Of a DNA stretch of 43,428 nt, positions 21,801 through 34,100 are shown one piece after another. Origin of the DNA: Phallusia fumigata (lineage: Eukaryota > Chordata > Ascidiacea > Phlebobranchia > Ascidiidae). The notes below the pieces were generated by a model, which searched no databases, was not told the DNA's origin, and saw nothing but the letters and a program-made list of their open reading frames with translations. Every line of letters begins with the position of its first letter. The stretch's first letter is position 1. Made by a program: the position numbers and the translations under genes. The DNA lies in contig QXVZ01022366.1 of assembly GCA_008931825.1 (NCBI GenBank), positions 1-43,428 of the forward strand, read 5' to 3'.

Positions 21801-24800
21801 ATAAAACAGTTTTTTTAGGTGAAATGTAAACTATTAAAGAGAAGTTGCAATAGCCCCAAAAACACATATTTTTAAAAAAACATCCAAACACTAAAAATGA
21901 ATGAAGCGTCGAGTAACTGTAACTTCCTGCATTTTGTGCAGCTGGTCAAATGCCTTAGGTATCATAGTCGTTATACGAGGTATACGAATTCGATTGTGAT
22001 TCGACAGCCTTGGCAACAGGTCTCGCTTTCCCTGGAAATATATCCCCTGCTTCCACCAGATTCCTGGAATCGCGAACGGTAGCAAATACGCGCCCACCGA
22101 ACAATTGTTACCATCCGATTGAAAATATCTTTTATCCACCAAGACTTCAGTGACTCAGACGTTGGCTTTAGGGCAAACAGCTCATTTAAAGCTCTCCACT
22201 GCACCGTCTGTTTGATTCAAGACGTATGGCTATGCGCTGGCAACGTCTTCTGTCGGACGTTACTGTTCATGCGTGCTTACGGAATACCCGCTAACTTTCG
22301 TTGCAAGTTTGCAAGCAACAAATCTTTTGTCATACTGTTTCGGTTGATAATAGTGTTCATACCAGGATGAACTCCAATCGTTTGTACAAAACCTGTGGCA
22401 ATTCTTTTCATACTCTGTGATTGCAATACGCAACCTATGGAATGGAGTTGTGTATGTTTGTGTACACCCATGATAAACTGGTGGTCATATATTTCTCGTC
22501 GACTACCTTCAGAAGCCTGGCGCCGACCTGTTCCGGTCTCATATTAGGTTTCCCCCAAGCCAGGGCACAACAGCGGGCGTTTGCAAAACCGCAACTTTAC
22601 ATAAACGACAAACCAAGGCGTCTTATTTCGTCTTCCTCGCTTCGCTGCCAACGTAAACAACCCCTTAAGCCAGAGAGCTTGGTCTACCATTACCAAAACA
22701 AGCTATCAGATTGCACACACGTCCACAGCGGGAAGGTTAGTTATACCCCTCGCCCCAGTGTTTCCAGGCAAACAATTAGGTGAGTCAGAGCTATAACAGC
22801 CACACACGGTGTGTTGCGATGGTGCAATAGGCCGCCCAACTTTCCCAAGCCCTTGTTTTCCCCCATTGTTCCTCCCACAGTATGTCCACTTCTGTTTTGC
22901 ACGTCCCGGTTCGGATCTTGTGCCGAAGTTTCTGCACGTTTTGCAGTGCAAGTAAACCGAAAATACCTATATTTAAAATGTGTGCTGTGTGTGTATTTTT
23001 CACACTTAAATCGAAACATACAGAAGTAATCGTGCGATTCTTCTTCTCCCGAGGTTGACAACACACAAAGTTAAGCCCGAAACGCGCGATGAATCGTTGT
23101 TTGTCTTAGTCACGCGTGGTCGACAGCAAGGAACAGTAGGCTTAATATTTCGCCAGACGATGCGTCTACACTAATCCGGCCTTTGGCCAACAATCGCTCC
23201 GATAATTGAGCGCCTCCGTAAATCGCCCATTGTTCTTCGTCCAACACCCAAAGCCGCAAGCACGAAGGCAGGCTTTGATTAAACGAACGCGCGGTTTTTC
23301 GCTTACGACGCTTCGGAGATTAAACCGCGATCCGGTTGCAAATTGACCTCATTTTGGCGGCCCGGAAGTCACGTGACCACCTGAGGCGCGATTCCCGTTC
23401 GCACAACGGTTGGCGAAACGCGGCCTTAAAGGCAATACCGCTGCCTGTGCAACCGCGTCCGACGTCACAATGTTGCCGTGTGTGACGTATGAATGGAGCG
23501 CTTGTGGCTCACAGACACACGCTTTGTTGCTCTGCGTTGTGGGCGACGCGGCTATTTTCGGTTCCGGGACGAACAGAGGCGCAAAGAGAATGTGCGGATG
23601 CATGAAAATGTCACGCCCTGCGCCGGGACAGTGCTTTGTCTGTCGGCCCGACCTTTCGGCGACGAACAAACCGCCATTGACGATAAAAAGTGCTCACCGC
23701 CGCCGGGCCCTCCTGTTTTTTTTTGTTTGAATTGCGCTCCTGTGTCTGTTCGTGCCTTCATGCCCTTGTGACTTATCCAAAGACAAATTTTTCGATGGTG
23801 TTTTTGTAGTTAGCCGCATTCCGCGACGAAAACAGACAAGGGTGCCGTCTATCGAATATTCGGAATTCCAGCTGTGGCATTTAGATAGCCTTGGTGTGGT
23901 CCAACACAGTGCTGGTATTCATTTAGCTATGCAAGGCAGAAAGGGAAAGTGGAATGAATAGTTTTTTGCAGCAGCAAGAGTTGTGAAGGACGTTTACTTT
24001 ATAATTACTCAACGCAAAAACATGGTTGTGTTCAGGAGGCGTGAACAGTATCAAACTCACATCATACCTTGGTCCATAAATGGACAATTACTGTCACTCA
24101 GGAGTGTTTGGTTACGTCACTATTGTCCTACAAAAGGAGGTTTAATCGCCTTGTGTCCTCTGTCAGCTTTCGGGGCTTTCCATTGACTCACAATTATACC
24201 TCTATTGTCTACAACGAAAAGTCAACAAAGATTCCCGTGCTGAGAAACCCGTAATGGTGATTTTGATGCATATCAGGTTGTGTTGCAATTTTAAAGCAAA
24301 ACCACCTGAGCTAAATAGGCACCAAAGGGGGTGTTTTAACTTTGTTAGGATGGTACCCTACTGAACGTATAGTGTTGTAGCGTTCAACGGCATTATTTTC
24401 CGTTAAACCTCGCAACAAAAATTACACAACCTGCAATGTGCTTTAGACTACACATAAACTTCTTGAAAACCGCCATTTTGTGGTGATGAAAAAGAAAAGC
24501 ATCTAAATCTCAACCAATTGCTTGTTTGATTTAGTAGGCAAATTATAATGTTAAATGCTATTTTAATGAAGATTGCATCGTCACAATGCAACGAAATAGC
24601 CAAGTTTCCGTTGTTTCAATACCTGCAGCTGAACTGCTGGGGCGGCCGTGCAAAACCGGCCTCTTTACTTCCACATCTGCAAGTCTTTCTGTGACTCAGC
24701 ATGCTCTGACGTCACACCTGTGGCTCCGTGTGCCGCGTCATCGGTATTTGCCGCAATGAAAGCCACTGTATTTGCAAGAGTAATTGCACTTGTTTTGCCC

Positions 24801-27800
24801 GCACAACACAAAGGATCCCCAGCGTGGTTTGATTTCATGCCTTGATTTTAAGATATGCTTGTGTACACATCTACCTACCATGCATAAAACGTCATCAGGG
24901 GGGGAAATGTCTCTGGAAATCTGCGGGTGTTAGTGATTCTAATGCAGTGGTCGGCAAACTTTTTTTACGAAGATTTCCATTTAAACTTAACACTGGAGGC
25001 CCACACAGCATAAAACGTTCCGTACAAACTAATACGAGATAACTGAGACAAGTTTCTTTCATAAAATTGCATTGAAAATGTCTCTTAACATTAATCAATC
25101 TTTTTTATGTATAAAACCACATTTTTATTTCCTTAATTTCGCCAATTATATTCATGTCGAGTACACTTTACTTTGCTGTTCATGTGTTTCAGACCATGTC
25201 TGTTCCATCACAATTCGTTTGTTACATAACAATTGTTTTTGTTATGTCAAATAACTTGTTTGTTTTATCACAATGCATCCCTACATAACAATTATTTCCC
25301 CCCCCCCCCCCCCCCCCTTTACATGTGGTGCAATGGAGTACGATTCTGCGTTTTGGCCCCGCCATCGCGTCAGGATCCAGCTCCTATACACCACGCGGTC
25401 CAGTTAAGTAAGGTTTCCGCGGCCCACTAAAAAGTACTAGGCGGCCCACAGTTTGCCGACCACTGTTCTAATGGATAACACTGCTGGATGTAATTTGGTT
25501 GTGAAAGCACAATGGGTATTGCATTAATGAGTACACAAAAAGAATCGATGGCGTGAGAAATGGGTTGTCTTACGTTGTTTACCCTTACCCTTCAAAGATT
25601 CTTGAACGAAAGAAAGAAAGTTGAGCCAACAGTTTTACTTACACATGACTTGTTGTTACCACTAAAAAACACCAAATTAAAAGAAAAATAACAAGCGAGA
25701 CCCTTACAAGAAGCATAGAACTGGACAATAAAAGGTCACCACAATGATGCCTGATCAGGGCATGCAGACTGACTGTCAAGGCAATCAATGCGTGACTATT
25801 TTGAGTTTTAACTTAACGGTGTTATGTTCAACCTACGTCAATGTGACAGTTGCAATGGGGGCCTTACTAAAACGTTCGCACTGTTCAATGTGCAACTAAT
25901 TATGCTTGGTGTGAAAAGTAGAAAGTGCAATACACCACTCAGTTCTAAGGCAAATCGGTTACACAGCAGTCAGACGGTTTGGAATTTACATGCTTAGTTA
26001 AAACCGTTGTGTTTTATTTACGCAGGACAGGTGAAACTGTGCGACTTCNCTGCTGGATGTAATTTGGTTGTGAAAGCACAGTGGGTATTGCATTAATGAG
26101 TACACGAAAAGAATCGATGGCGTGAGAAGTGGGTTGTCTTACGTTGTTTACTCTTACCCTTCAAAGATTCTTGAACGAAAGAAAGAAAGTTGAGCCAACA
26201 GTTTTACTTACATATGACTTGTTGTTACCACTAAAAAACACCAAATTAAAAGAAAAATAACAAGCGAGACCCTTACAAGAAACACAGAACTGGACAATAA
26301 AAGGTCACCACAATGATGCCTGATCAGGGCATGCAGACTGACTGTCAAGTTAATCAATGCGTGACTATTTTGAGTTTTAACTTAACGGTTTTATGTTCAA
26401 CCTACGTCAATGTGACAGTTGCAATGGGAGCCTTACCAAAACGTTCGCACTGTTCAATATGCAACTAATTATGCTTGGTGTGAAAAGTAGAAAGTGCCAT
26501 ACACCACTCAGTTCTAAGGCAAATCGGTTACACAGCAGCCAGACGGTTTGGAATGCTAGATTAAAACTGTTGTGTTTTGTTTACGCAGGACAGGTGAAAC
26601 TGTGCGACTTCGGCATTAGCGGACAGCTTGTCGACTCCCTGGCCAAGACCATAGACGCCGGTTGCAAGCCCTACATGGCCCCTGAGCGCATCGATCCGGC
26701 AAAGAACAAGCAAGGTTATGACGTGAAGAGTGACGTATGGAGTCTCGGCATCACCATGATCGAAGTCGCAACCGGGGACTTCCCCTACGACACATGGAAG
26801 AATCCCTTTCAGCAGTTAAAGCAGGTTCGTTGGCACTGCTGAAATGTGATGCTCAGGAGGTTGTAGTATTGTTCTGGGTAGCTGGAGAATCGTATCCGTG
26901 GTTTTGTGGATTCCCGTTACAAGACAAACGTGTAGTCGTACCGCATAGGTTTTTACAAGACAGTGTTTGGTTGCCAAGACACAGACATTTTGTTTTTTCA
27001 GAAAAATGTTACTGCCCGGGTAAAATACGCGGAGGATGCGAGAGAAAATGTTACCTGCGCGTAATATGCTGTTAGTTTTCAATGGAAATTACCCATGTAA
27101 TTTTGGCGGGGAATAAGATACCGCAACGGACATGAAACTAATCCCTTATCCGCCCACAACCGGTTATTCGGCGAGGTGCTTGCCACATTTGCGTGTTTTG
27201 TCTGGATTACAAATTCCACCGGATCCGTATGCGCGAATAAGTAACGCCCATTGTGACCTTGCTCTAACTTCTTTGTTTTCGAATGACCATAGCTAAATGA
27301 ACTTAAAGCCAAGTTCCTAGTCTATACTAAACCCAGCAAATACTAAAAACATGTGGTGTCACTTGTATCTTGCTCAATTTTACTTGTATGGTGTTACTTG
27401 TATCTGGTTCAACCACTGGACAAAGTGACTTGACGCCACTGTTTCGTTTTTTGCTTTATATTTTCCCATTGCAAAATATCGTACAAAGAGAGTCCACCCA
27501 AGGTTAGGTACGAACACAGAGATGGTTATTAACCACAGATGGCTGGACACTTGACTGCAGTTACCTGAATAGTTATGGGTGTCCGTGTACCAGAAACCTT
27601 TACCGTTTTATATAGATTGTGGATATCTGCAACCTTTAGTTGCCGAACCTTTGTCCTTTAGAACTGCAAAATTACACATGTCTTTATGTCCGGCCGTATA
27701 AACATATGGGATCGGTGTCGGACGTTGATGTTTAGTAATAAATCAGCTTGCCCCAAAATGTTGCTCGCCAAAGTGTTACACAAAAGAAACGGTTGTAACC

Positions 27801-28236
27801 CCGAGCTGGACACAAACGCAAAAACACGCATGTATTCTTGTATTGATCGTAGAGGTATTACAAGGATGATAGAAGTCTTATTTTCCGCCTGTTATACACG
27901 ATAGTATTTGGTTTAATGCCAACCAATTACAACTTTTTAGCAGCACTTTTTTTATATTGCTCCCCCCAAACGCCATTGCATTGCTCAAATAAACATTAAT
28001 CAAAGTCCAAAAACAGTTTCCATCATTTTGTTTTTCAGGTGGTTGAGGATCCGTCGCCGTCGTTGCCGGACAACGCATTCTCGCCCGAGCTGCACGATTT
28101 CTGCCGCTGCTGCCTCAACAAGGATCCGGCACAACGCCCAAATTACCGCGATCTCGAGGAGCATCCCTTCATACAATCGCATCTGCGCGAGAACAGACTC
28201 CACATTGCATCCTTTATAAGTCTCATTCTCGAATGA
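18874..28236 (+). CDS. MAP2K3/6: p38-pathway MAP kinase kinase (MKK3/MKK6 type), 344 aa
   Basis: Dual-specificity kinase that phosphorylates p38 MAPKs in stress signalling (family knowledge). Eight exons: 18874-18919, 19025-19077, 19248-19385, 19548-19676, 19853-19942, 20206-20350, 26589-26824 and 28039-28236. Near the N-terminus, RRRPRRGFQI fits a MAPK docking motif. Glycine loop GRGAYG at 70-75, catalytic lysine K92 (MAVK), HRDVKPSN at 187-194, DFG at 207-209, activation loop S217-L-A-K-T221 with the two expected phosphorylation sites, APE at 231-233, then a C-terminal DVD-like segment. Length equals the human proteins (334-347 residues). Two in-frame ATGs open the gene. Intron 6 is 6.2 kb and holds a promoter-like CpG block, a MITE and an assembly duplication. 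Intron 7 (26825-28038) shows only short imperfect repeats near 27340-27415. Confidence 0.95.
22900..23750. promoter_or_regulatory. CpG-rich promoter-like block inside MAP2K intron 6
   Basis: Local GC and CpG content rises sharply. At 23362-23377 an ETS site CCGGAAGT overlaps the E-box palindrome GTCACGTGAC, a pairing typical of housekeeping promoters. GACGTCA follows at 23461 and TGACGTA near 23482. Open frames on both strands are long for this DNA, but none carries a domain that I recognise, as expected by chance in CpG-rich sequence. It could drive a short MAP2K transcript or an unseen gene on either strand. Confidence 0.45.
24945..25465. mobile_element. hAT-type MITE, 521 bp, in MAP2K intron 6
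   Basis: The ends are CAGTGGTCGGCAAACT and its reverse complement, flanked by a perfect 8-base duplication ttctaatg (24937-24944 and 25466-25473). This is diagnostic of a hAT superfamily insertion. No transposase is encoded, so it is non-autonomous. It contains a run of 20 C residues at 25298-25317 and a roughly repeated ATCACAA...ACATAACAATT segment near 25205-25295. Confidence 0.92.
25481..26611. repeat. MAP2K3/6: 565 bp head-to-tail copies across a single N, about 3% diverged
   Basis: Bases 25481-26048 and 26050-26611 align end to end with roughly 17 substitutions and one small indel, separated by one N at 26049. The left copy ends 23 bases into a duplicate of MAP2K exon 7 (26026-26048); the right copy runs into the complete exon. 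Best read as two alleles placed in tandem by the assembler. The partial exon is not a real one. Confidence 0.85.
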
Positions 28237-31168
28237 GGTGGCTTGACCCACACTAAGGGGACGAACAACCAAGTAATGCGTTTCGCATAGTTCCCCGGCA
28301 AGAAATGGCAGCTGTTTCTGCCCAAGGGTAATAGTCTTTTACCGTTTGTTTTTGTCCGAGTGACCTTTGTCGATTTGGTATCTTCCCACAATTGCGACGA
28401 AACGTGTCGAAAACACACATGACACCCGTCGCACGAAGCTGTTTAACATTGCGTGCTTTTCTCTCGCCCTTACGTTTTTGCTTTAGAAATCGCAACTATT
28501 AATACGCGTTGGTCTCTTGAATTTAAAACATCTCCGTACAAGGAGGTGCTTAGGGTAGTCACAACTAACATTGGATATTTTGTTTTTACTCGTCCCATCG
28601 ACGTACAGCATCTTTTTGGACGGTGTTTTCCGTTTTTAATGCCGTTTAATTCCAACAGTCTCGTGTTATGTCTGTGTTCCATTTTTGGCAAAATACCGTG
28701 GCCTCAACAGTCCAACATCCTGTTTCATATATCTTGTAGGTCCTTTGCAGGTTTGCAAATTTTTCTGCGATCCGTTAGCAAAAACCATCCCCGTGGCCTG
28801 CATTGCCCCGCGTCTCAACCGGCCGTCACGCCCCGCTTGACTTCTTTTTTCGTTTTTCTCTCGCCCGTTTGCTTTTTCTGATCGCGAATCGTGTTCCTTG
28901 TGTCGGTCTGTCAACTTTCCTCGTTCAGGCTGGTGTTGAAATCAGCCTTGCCTCGTCACCAGTATTAGTCCCTGCCACGACGCAGTAATTGCAACTGTGT
29001 TGCTCATGGGGCATTTTTTCGAGCGAAGGACTGCTCTCGCTGGCGATTTAATGTGTCGTAGCTGGGGCTTGATCGCCACCGCGTGGCCAAACTTGGACTC
29101 TGTACCACGTTCATGCCAGCAAAAGTCTATCAACCTTTGTGTTCTCTGCCACACCATAGGCATGTGATGCAACCAAAGCGCAAAAATCACCAGAACAAAG
29201 AGGCGAAAGAAATGTAAATTTTGCTTGAAGTTTCATTTGTTAGTGTTATCTTTGAATTTTAATCAAATTATGTTGGAACAATCATTTAGGATTGTGCGAG
29301 TAAGTGTATGTACGCATACACTTTAATAATCTTCATTTCCATTTAGCAATCCCTCCTACATTTGTTATAAAAAGTCAGTGTGTACTTTATTATTAAAAGC
29401 CTTTATCACTTTAAGCCCAAACAGACTTGTCGTAAAAAATACGTGTTACTGTAGATTTTAACGCTTTGTTTCTTTTTCCACAGCACCTAGTTTTTTTGCT
29501 TCGATCTTATGGCGTTATGACGATTTCTTCGTTAGCTTTTGATCGTGTTGTCGCTATGAGCTATGTAACTAGATGAATTCTGATACGATGTGACTTTTGC
29601 TTACGTGTTCGCCCGATTTCTACCGCGTGTTGACGCGTTTGCAGGTCACGTGATCCAACGTTGAAGGCAAATTCCTTTCCAGGCGAAATTTTGCAACTAC
29701 TAGAATTCACTAGTGAGTTAACCATCTCGTGGAATGAAATTATAATGCGATGAATTTTCTGAAAATACAATGCGTTTTTTGGGCTTTGGACAGGTTGGTT
29801 GGTCATTTCGTACGGGATTTCACCGGTTAACGTTTTTTCAAGTGACCCTATTGTGCCTTTTCTTGCAGCTCGCGACGGCGAGATTTTTCATGGCAATTGC
29901 TTTCGTGACTCGAAATACAGTTTTAGAAAATTGTCAAGGATGTTGTCGTGCCCCCGGTAGTGGTGGCGAAGAACAGTTTTTCTTCGTCGTCCATTTCGAA
30001 AAGACCAAATGTAAATGTCAGGCTACAGCTGACTAAAAACAAAAACGAAGATGTGGCAGAAAAGTGGGGATTCCGGTATTGTTGCCAGATTTTAGCAGAC
30101 ATTTTACCAAGGATGGCAGTATACCGTATACGGTAAGGAGCAAAATAATTAAAAGGTACGATGTAAAAATCATAAAAAAGGTACGCACAACTCCGTACTT
30201 ACCATACCTGTGCTGTGCCAACCTTGCATTCTGCACTTTATGTTTCTTTGGCAAACATTTTGGAGCCGAAAGCCACAGATTGATCTTGTAAGTGCCCAAT
30301 TGTAGGTACACTAGTTTTCCCCAAACATGTTTTTTAATAAGTTTGTCAAAGTACTACGGCCGAAAGTTGGTTAGTGATATATTTTTTCAGAATACCTTGA
30401 CTTAACATCGAAAACATCCTTTCCTTTTGTTGTGACGAAAAATATCTTGCCCATTCTGCTCTCATGTCAGCGAACATAGACAAGTAACCGAGCGTTGTTG
30501 GTTACATCCGTCGATTCGTCCAGTTGAATGAAAAACACAAACCTCACTCCTAAAAATAACTTGGTTCAACCAACATCGTGCCGCCGGCATTACGTCCAGG
30601 ACTCTCAGGTTGTATGCGCTTTCATGTTTTAAGCTACATATGATGCTCTGCAACACAACGCTCGAGCAGGTTGGTTTTTATAGCTTTATTTTGTTTCAAC
30701 TCGAGTTGCTCGTGTACCACGTACCCCGCGTACTACCAAAGAATAATGTATAGAGTGATAACTAATAAGTTATCTATGGTACTACAGTTTGGGAACTAGC
30801 TTCTTTATTCATTGTAATCAGGCGCCAATCGATGTGAAATGGTAATAACCCGCCTTCGCGATTTACTTACTTTCACGGACGTATTTGAAGAACAATAATA
30901 AACTGGAAGGTAAGTTTTAGGTAAATTTTTTTCTAAAATTATGCTTTAATGTCATTATAAATCAAATTGTACAACAACACAACTTTAACATTTACGGTAA
31001 TAAATGTACAGTGGATTAAAAAAAACATGCGTGCTTATATATGCTCCGTTTAATGTGCTATAGCATCACGCTTGTTCGTCGAAAAATTTTGTTGCAGATC
31101 GGCGTCAAGCAGTTCGTATTTTTTACTGGTTTTCTTTTGTAACCAGTTTTCGTAATCTTTCAATAAAA
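28237..31168. other. Intergenic region between MAP2K and SNRPB
   Basis: About 2.9 kb. Short open frames on both strands have no recognisable domains. A perfect 14-base palindrome, TACCGTATACGGTA, lies near 30121-30134, and a GTCACGTGA E-box near 29645. The SNRPB promoter must lie at the right end. I see no further gene. Confidence 0.55.
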
Positions 31169-34100
31169 ATGGTAAGAGTTGTTAGTTTTTTGAAGTGTTT
31201 TTTAGAAGATATGAGTTAAGTGCGATTATTGGAGTGTTTTGATGTCAGATAAGTGCTATTTTCCTTGATTTTAAAATGTTAAGTTGGCGGTTATTATTTT
31301 TCGGTTTATTATTTTTTCTTTTACATAATTATAGTTTCTGTTTTATCTTTTTAGGCTCCACGTGGAGGATCAAAATTAAACAACCACATCAACTTTCGAA
31401 TGCGATGTATCTTGCAGGTACATAAAATCTTTGTTAAACAGGGTCTGGTGTACAATTGTACGTAACTATGTTAGTGACGTCACCGAACCCTAAAATTACG
31501 TCACGACATAGTGACGTACATACTATGAGTTCATGCAAAATTCTATCTTCCTATGACATCATTGATATTACTTTTGATCACGATAAAGTTGTGATCTCAT
31601 CAATGTGATGCCCTCCGAAAAAGGCGAAAATATATGTGCAGAATATGACTAAGGTACAATACCAAATTGCTTATATTTTTCTCAATGTTGTTTTGTAGAT
31701 ATTTCTGATCATATAAACATGGTGTTAAGGTATGGTTTATAACCAAAACATCCCACAAACAATTAAAAAAATCTAAAGACTTCAAAAAAAAAAATTAAAA
31801 AAGTTTGCCATGTGTTGGACAGAAAGGGAATACACAAACAAAGTTGGTGTAAAAAAGTAAAATACCCGCACACTTTACACCCATCTGCAATAATCTAGTG
31901 TCTGTGGGCACGACACAGCCACCAATAACAAAAGACATCTAATTGTGCACTCTTTCCACAAATTTCTTATGGCTGGAGTCCATGAAAAAAATTTGCTTCT
32001 TCTTCGTGAACATTACGTCGATAAGAATACCTTAATTTGTCACCCTAACCTGGATTGCAAAAAATCACTTATATACAGCTGAACAAAAAAACAAAGCTAA
32101 CAGTAGTAAATTTATGTGTTTTTGTTGAAGTATTTTTACTAGTGTCTCGAAAATGATAAAACTTGTTGGTGGCAAACCTAAAAACAATGGAAGGGGGGCA
32201 AAATATTGCACCCCTGGAATTATATACTATAGGGGTAAGATTGCAAACTTACGATTCACCTTTCTTGAAAGAAACAATAAGGCAAAAAAACATGCTATCT
32301 GCGGTGACTAACATTGCAAACTAAAAAATATTGCATTTTTACCTCATTTTTGAAGATAAACACAAATTTTTCAGTGAGAAACTTCTGTGTTAAGATAAAA
32401 TTTATAAATGTGCAATGATGTCCATTAACTTAAAGGTACTGGTAGAAAAAAGGAACGGAATAAGAGCCTAAGTTTTAAGGATAGGTTAAATTATAACTAA
32501 AAATAGCAAAATTACAAACAGGGAAAAGAAGTGCATGACTGTAAACTCCAATAAATCTGTTGTCGTTTATCGATTTGTAACGAAAACAGGAAAAAGGGCA
32601 TAGTTATATCAATCTATTTAGAAAAGAAGTAAATTGAACCCAAGCCACATGTGGCAAACAACAATGCCGCTTGGTTGCGCGCCTACCGAGCCCCCCGCTG
32701 ACGGTAAAGTAGACGAGCGATCGCTGGCACCTGAAATGCCCTTGTGACATCACAACGCACGTTTTCAAAATAGGTCATTTGGGAAACTGGCCCCTGTGTG
32801 ACGCCTTCGAGGGTCATCTCACCCGGGGCAGCGTCGATCAACAGAAGGGTCCCTGATCTTTCCGGCGACGGCTCCCACTTGTTTTTATCTCGTCTCCAGA
32901 GACGTAGCCCCGCAAACATCCCCGTTCTAATTAGGCTGTAATAATCTTTTTGTTGTGGTGAAACCCCCTGATAAAAGATTAGTTAAGACAAGGAGCCCAA
33001 GATCGTCATAAGTTCAAAAAATTTTTCCTACTTATTTCCTTGCAAAATGTGGCTTGTGTTGGAGCAAGTATTTCAAAATTCATTATTGTTTTTAATTTGT
33101 TTCGTAACATTTGCGAGAAAAGGATAAAAATGGCTGGGATTGATCAAAATTGCTGGAATCTAAAAGTTTCTGTATTTTTTGTCATTGTACCTTGTGACTG
33201 TTTTTGTATTCAGCCAGGTCGTCGCGCCGGTGGATCATAAATTTGATGCTGTTGCAAACATTGTTAATGACGTCATAGGAAGATGAAATTTTGCATGACG
33301 TCATAGTATGTACGTCACTATGTCGTGACGTAATTTCAAGGTTCTGTGACGTCACTAACATAGTTCTGTACAATTGTACACTAGACCCGTTACACAACTT
33401 CTGTATAAAGTGTTATCATGAAGTAGCTCATAGTGGCACATAAAATGCACTTGAATAAAATATAATGTTAGCTTGTAATTTGGTGAGCAAACAACATATG
33501 TAAAGGTGTTTTGCTACAAGTAAGAGCTACTACATCAACTTGATCTGATGTTCTAATGTTGTTGCGGATAGGTGTTGTAAAGGCTCTGAATGACTGTGTC
33601 CATTTTAGTGCAAGAAAAGAATGTCTGCGTTGTATCGTTACTGTCGCGTCGGTTGATGCCACCCGCATTAACATCAAGTGTGGCCGTACTGCACACGCTC
33701 ATACACACGCTGTTTTGGACGAAATAATATCGGTTCCAATTACCCGATTTAAACGGCAAAATTGGGATTCGATATTCTACTTTGAACATCCCTAGTTAAA
33801 ACTGGATGAAATTTAGACAGTTTTTAGAACTTGGTTTGTACATTTGCTGTGTTTTATATGTAGCCCCATCAGTCAACCTACTATTCCCAAAAGTTTCTAA
33901 ATTAGGCCATGGTGGTGTCTAATTCCTGTTCTCAGTTAAAATCACCAACTTTTAAATTAAATTATACCACGATAATAGTTTTTTCAAATATCTGCTACAA
34001 CTTTTACATGTATCTTGGCAAATGCATAATCTACAACTTTGCATGTGTGGGGACCCATGTGTTTCTGCCTGCAGAAATAATCATGCCATAAAAAGGTTAG

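Noticed and set aside
23349-23771. Several overlapping frames over 90 codons on both strands in MAP2K intron 6
   Set aside because: Long frames on both strands at once are expected in CpG-rich DNA with few stop codons; no recognisable residues.
29770-30036. 88-codon plus-strand frame upstream of SNRPB
   Set aside because: A hydrophobic start resembles a signal sequence, but nothing after it is recognisable and no splice partner was found.
32600-32710. tRNA-like or Pol III promoter sequence near GGGTTCAA
   Set aside because: Box B is imperfect, box A is not convincing and the stems do not pair.
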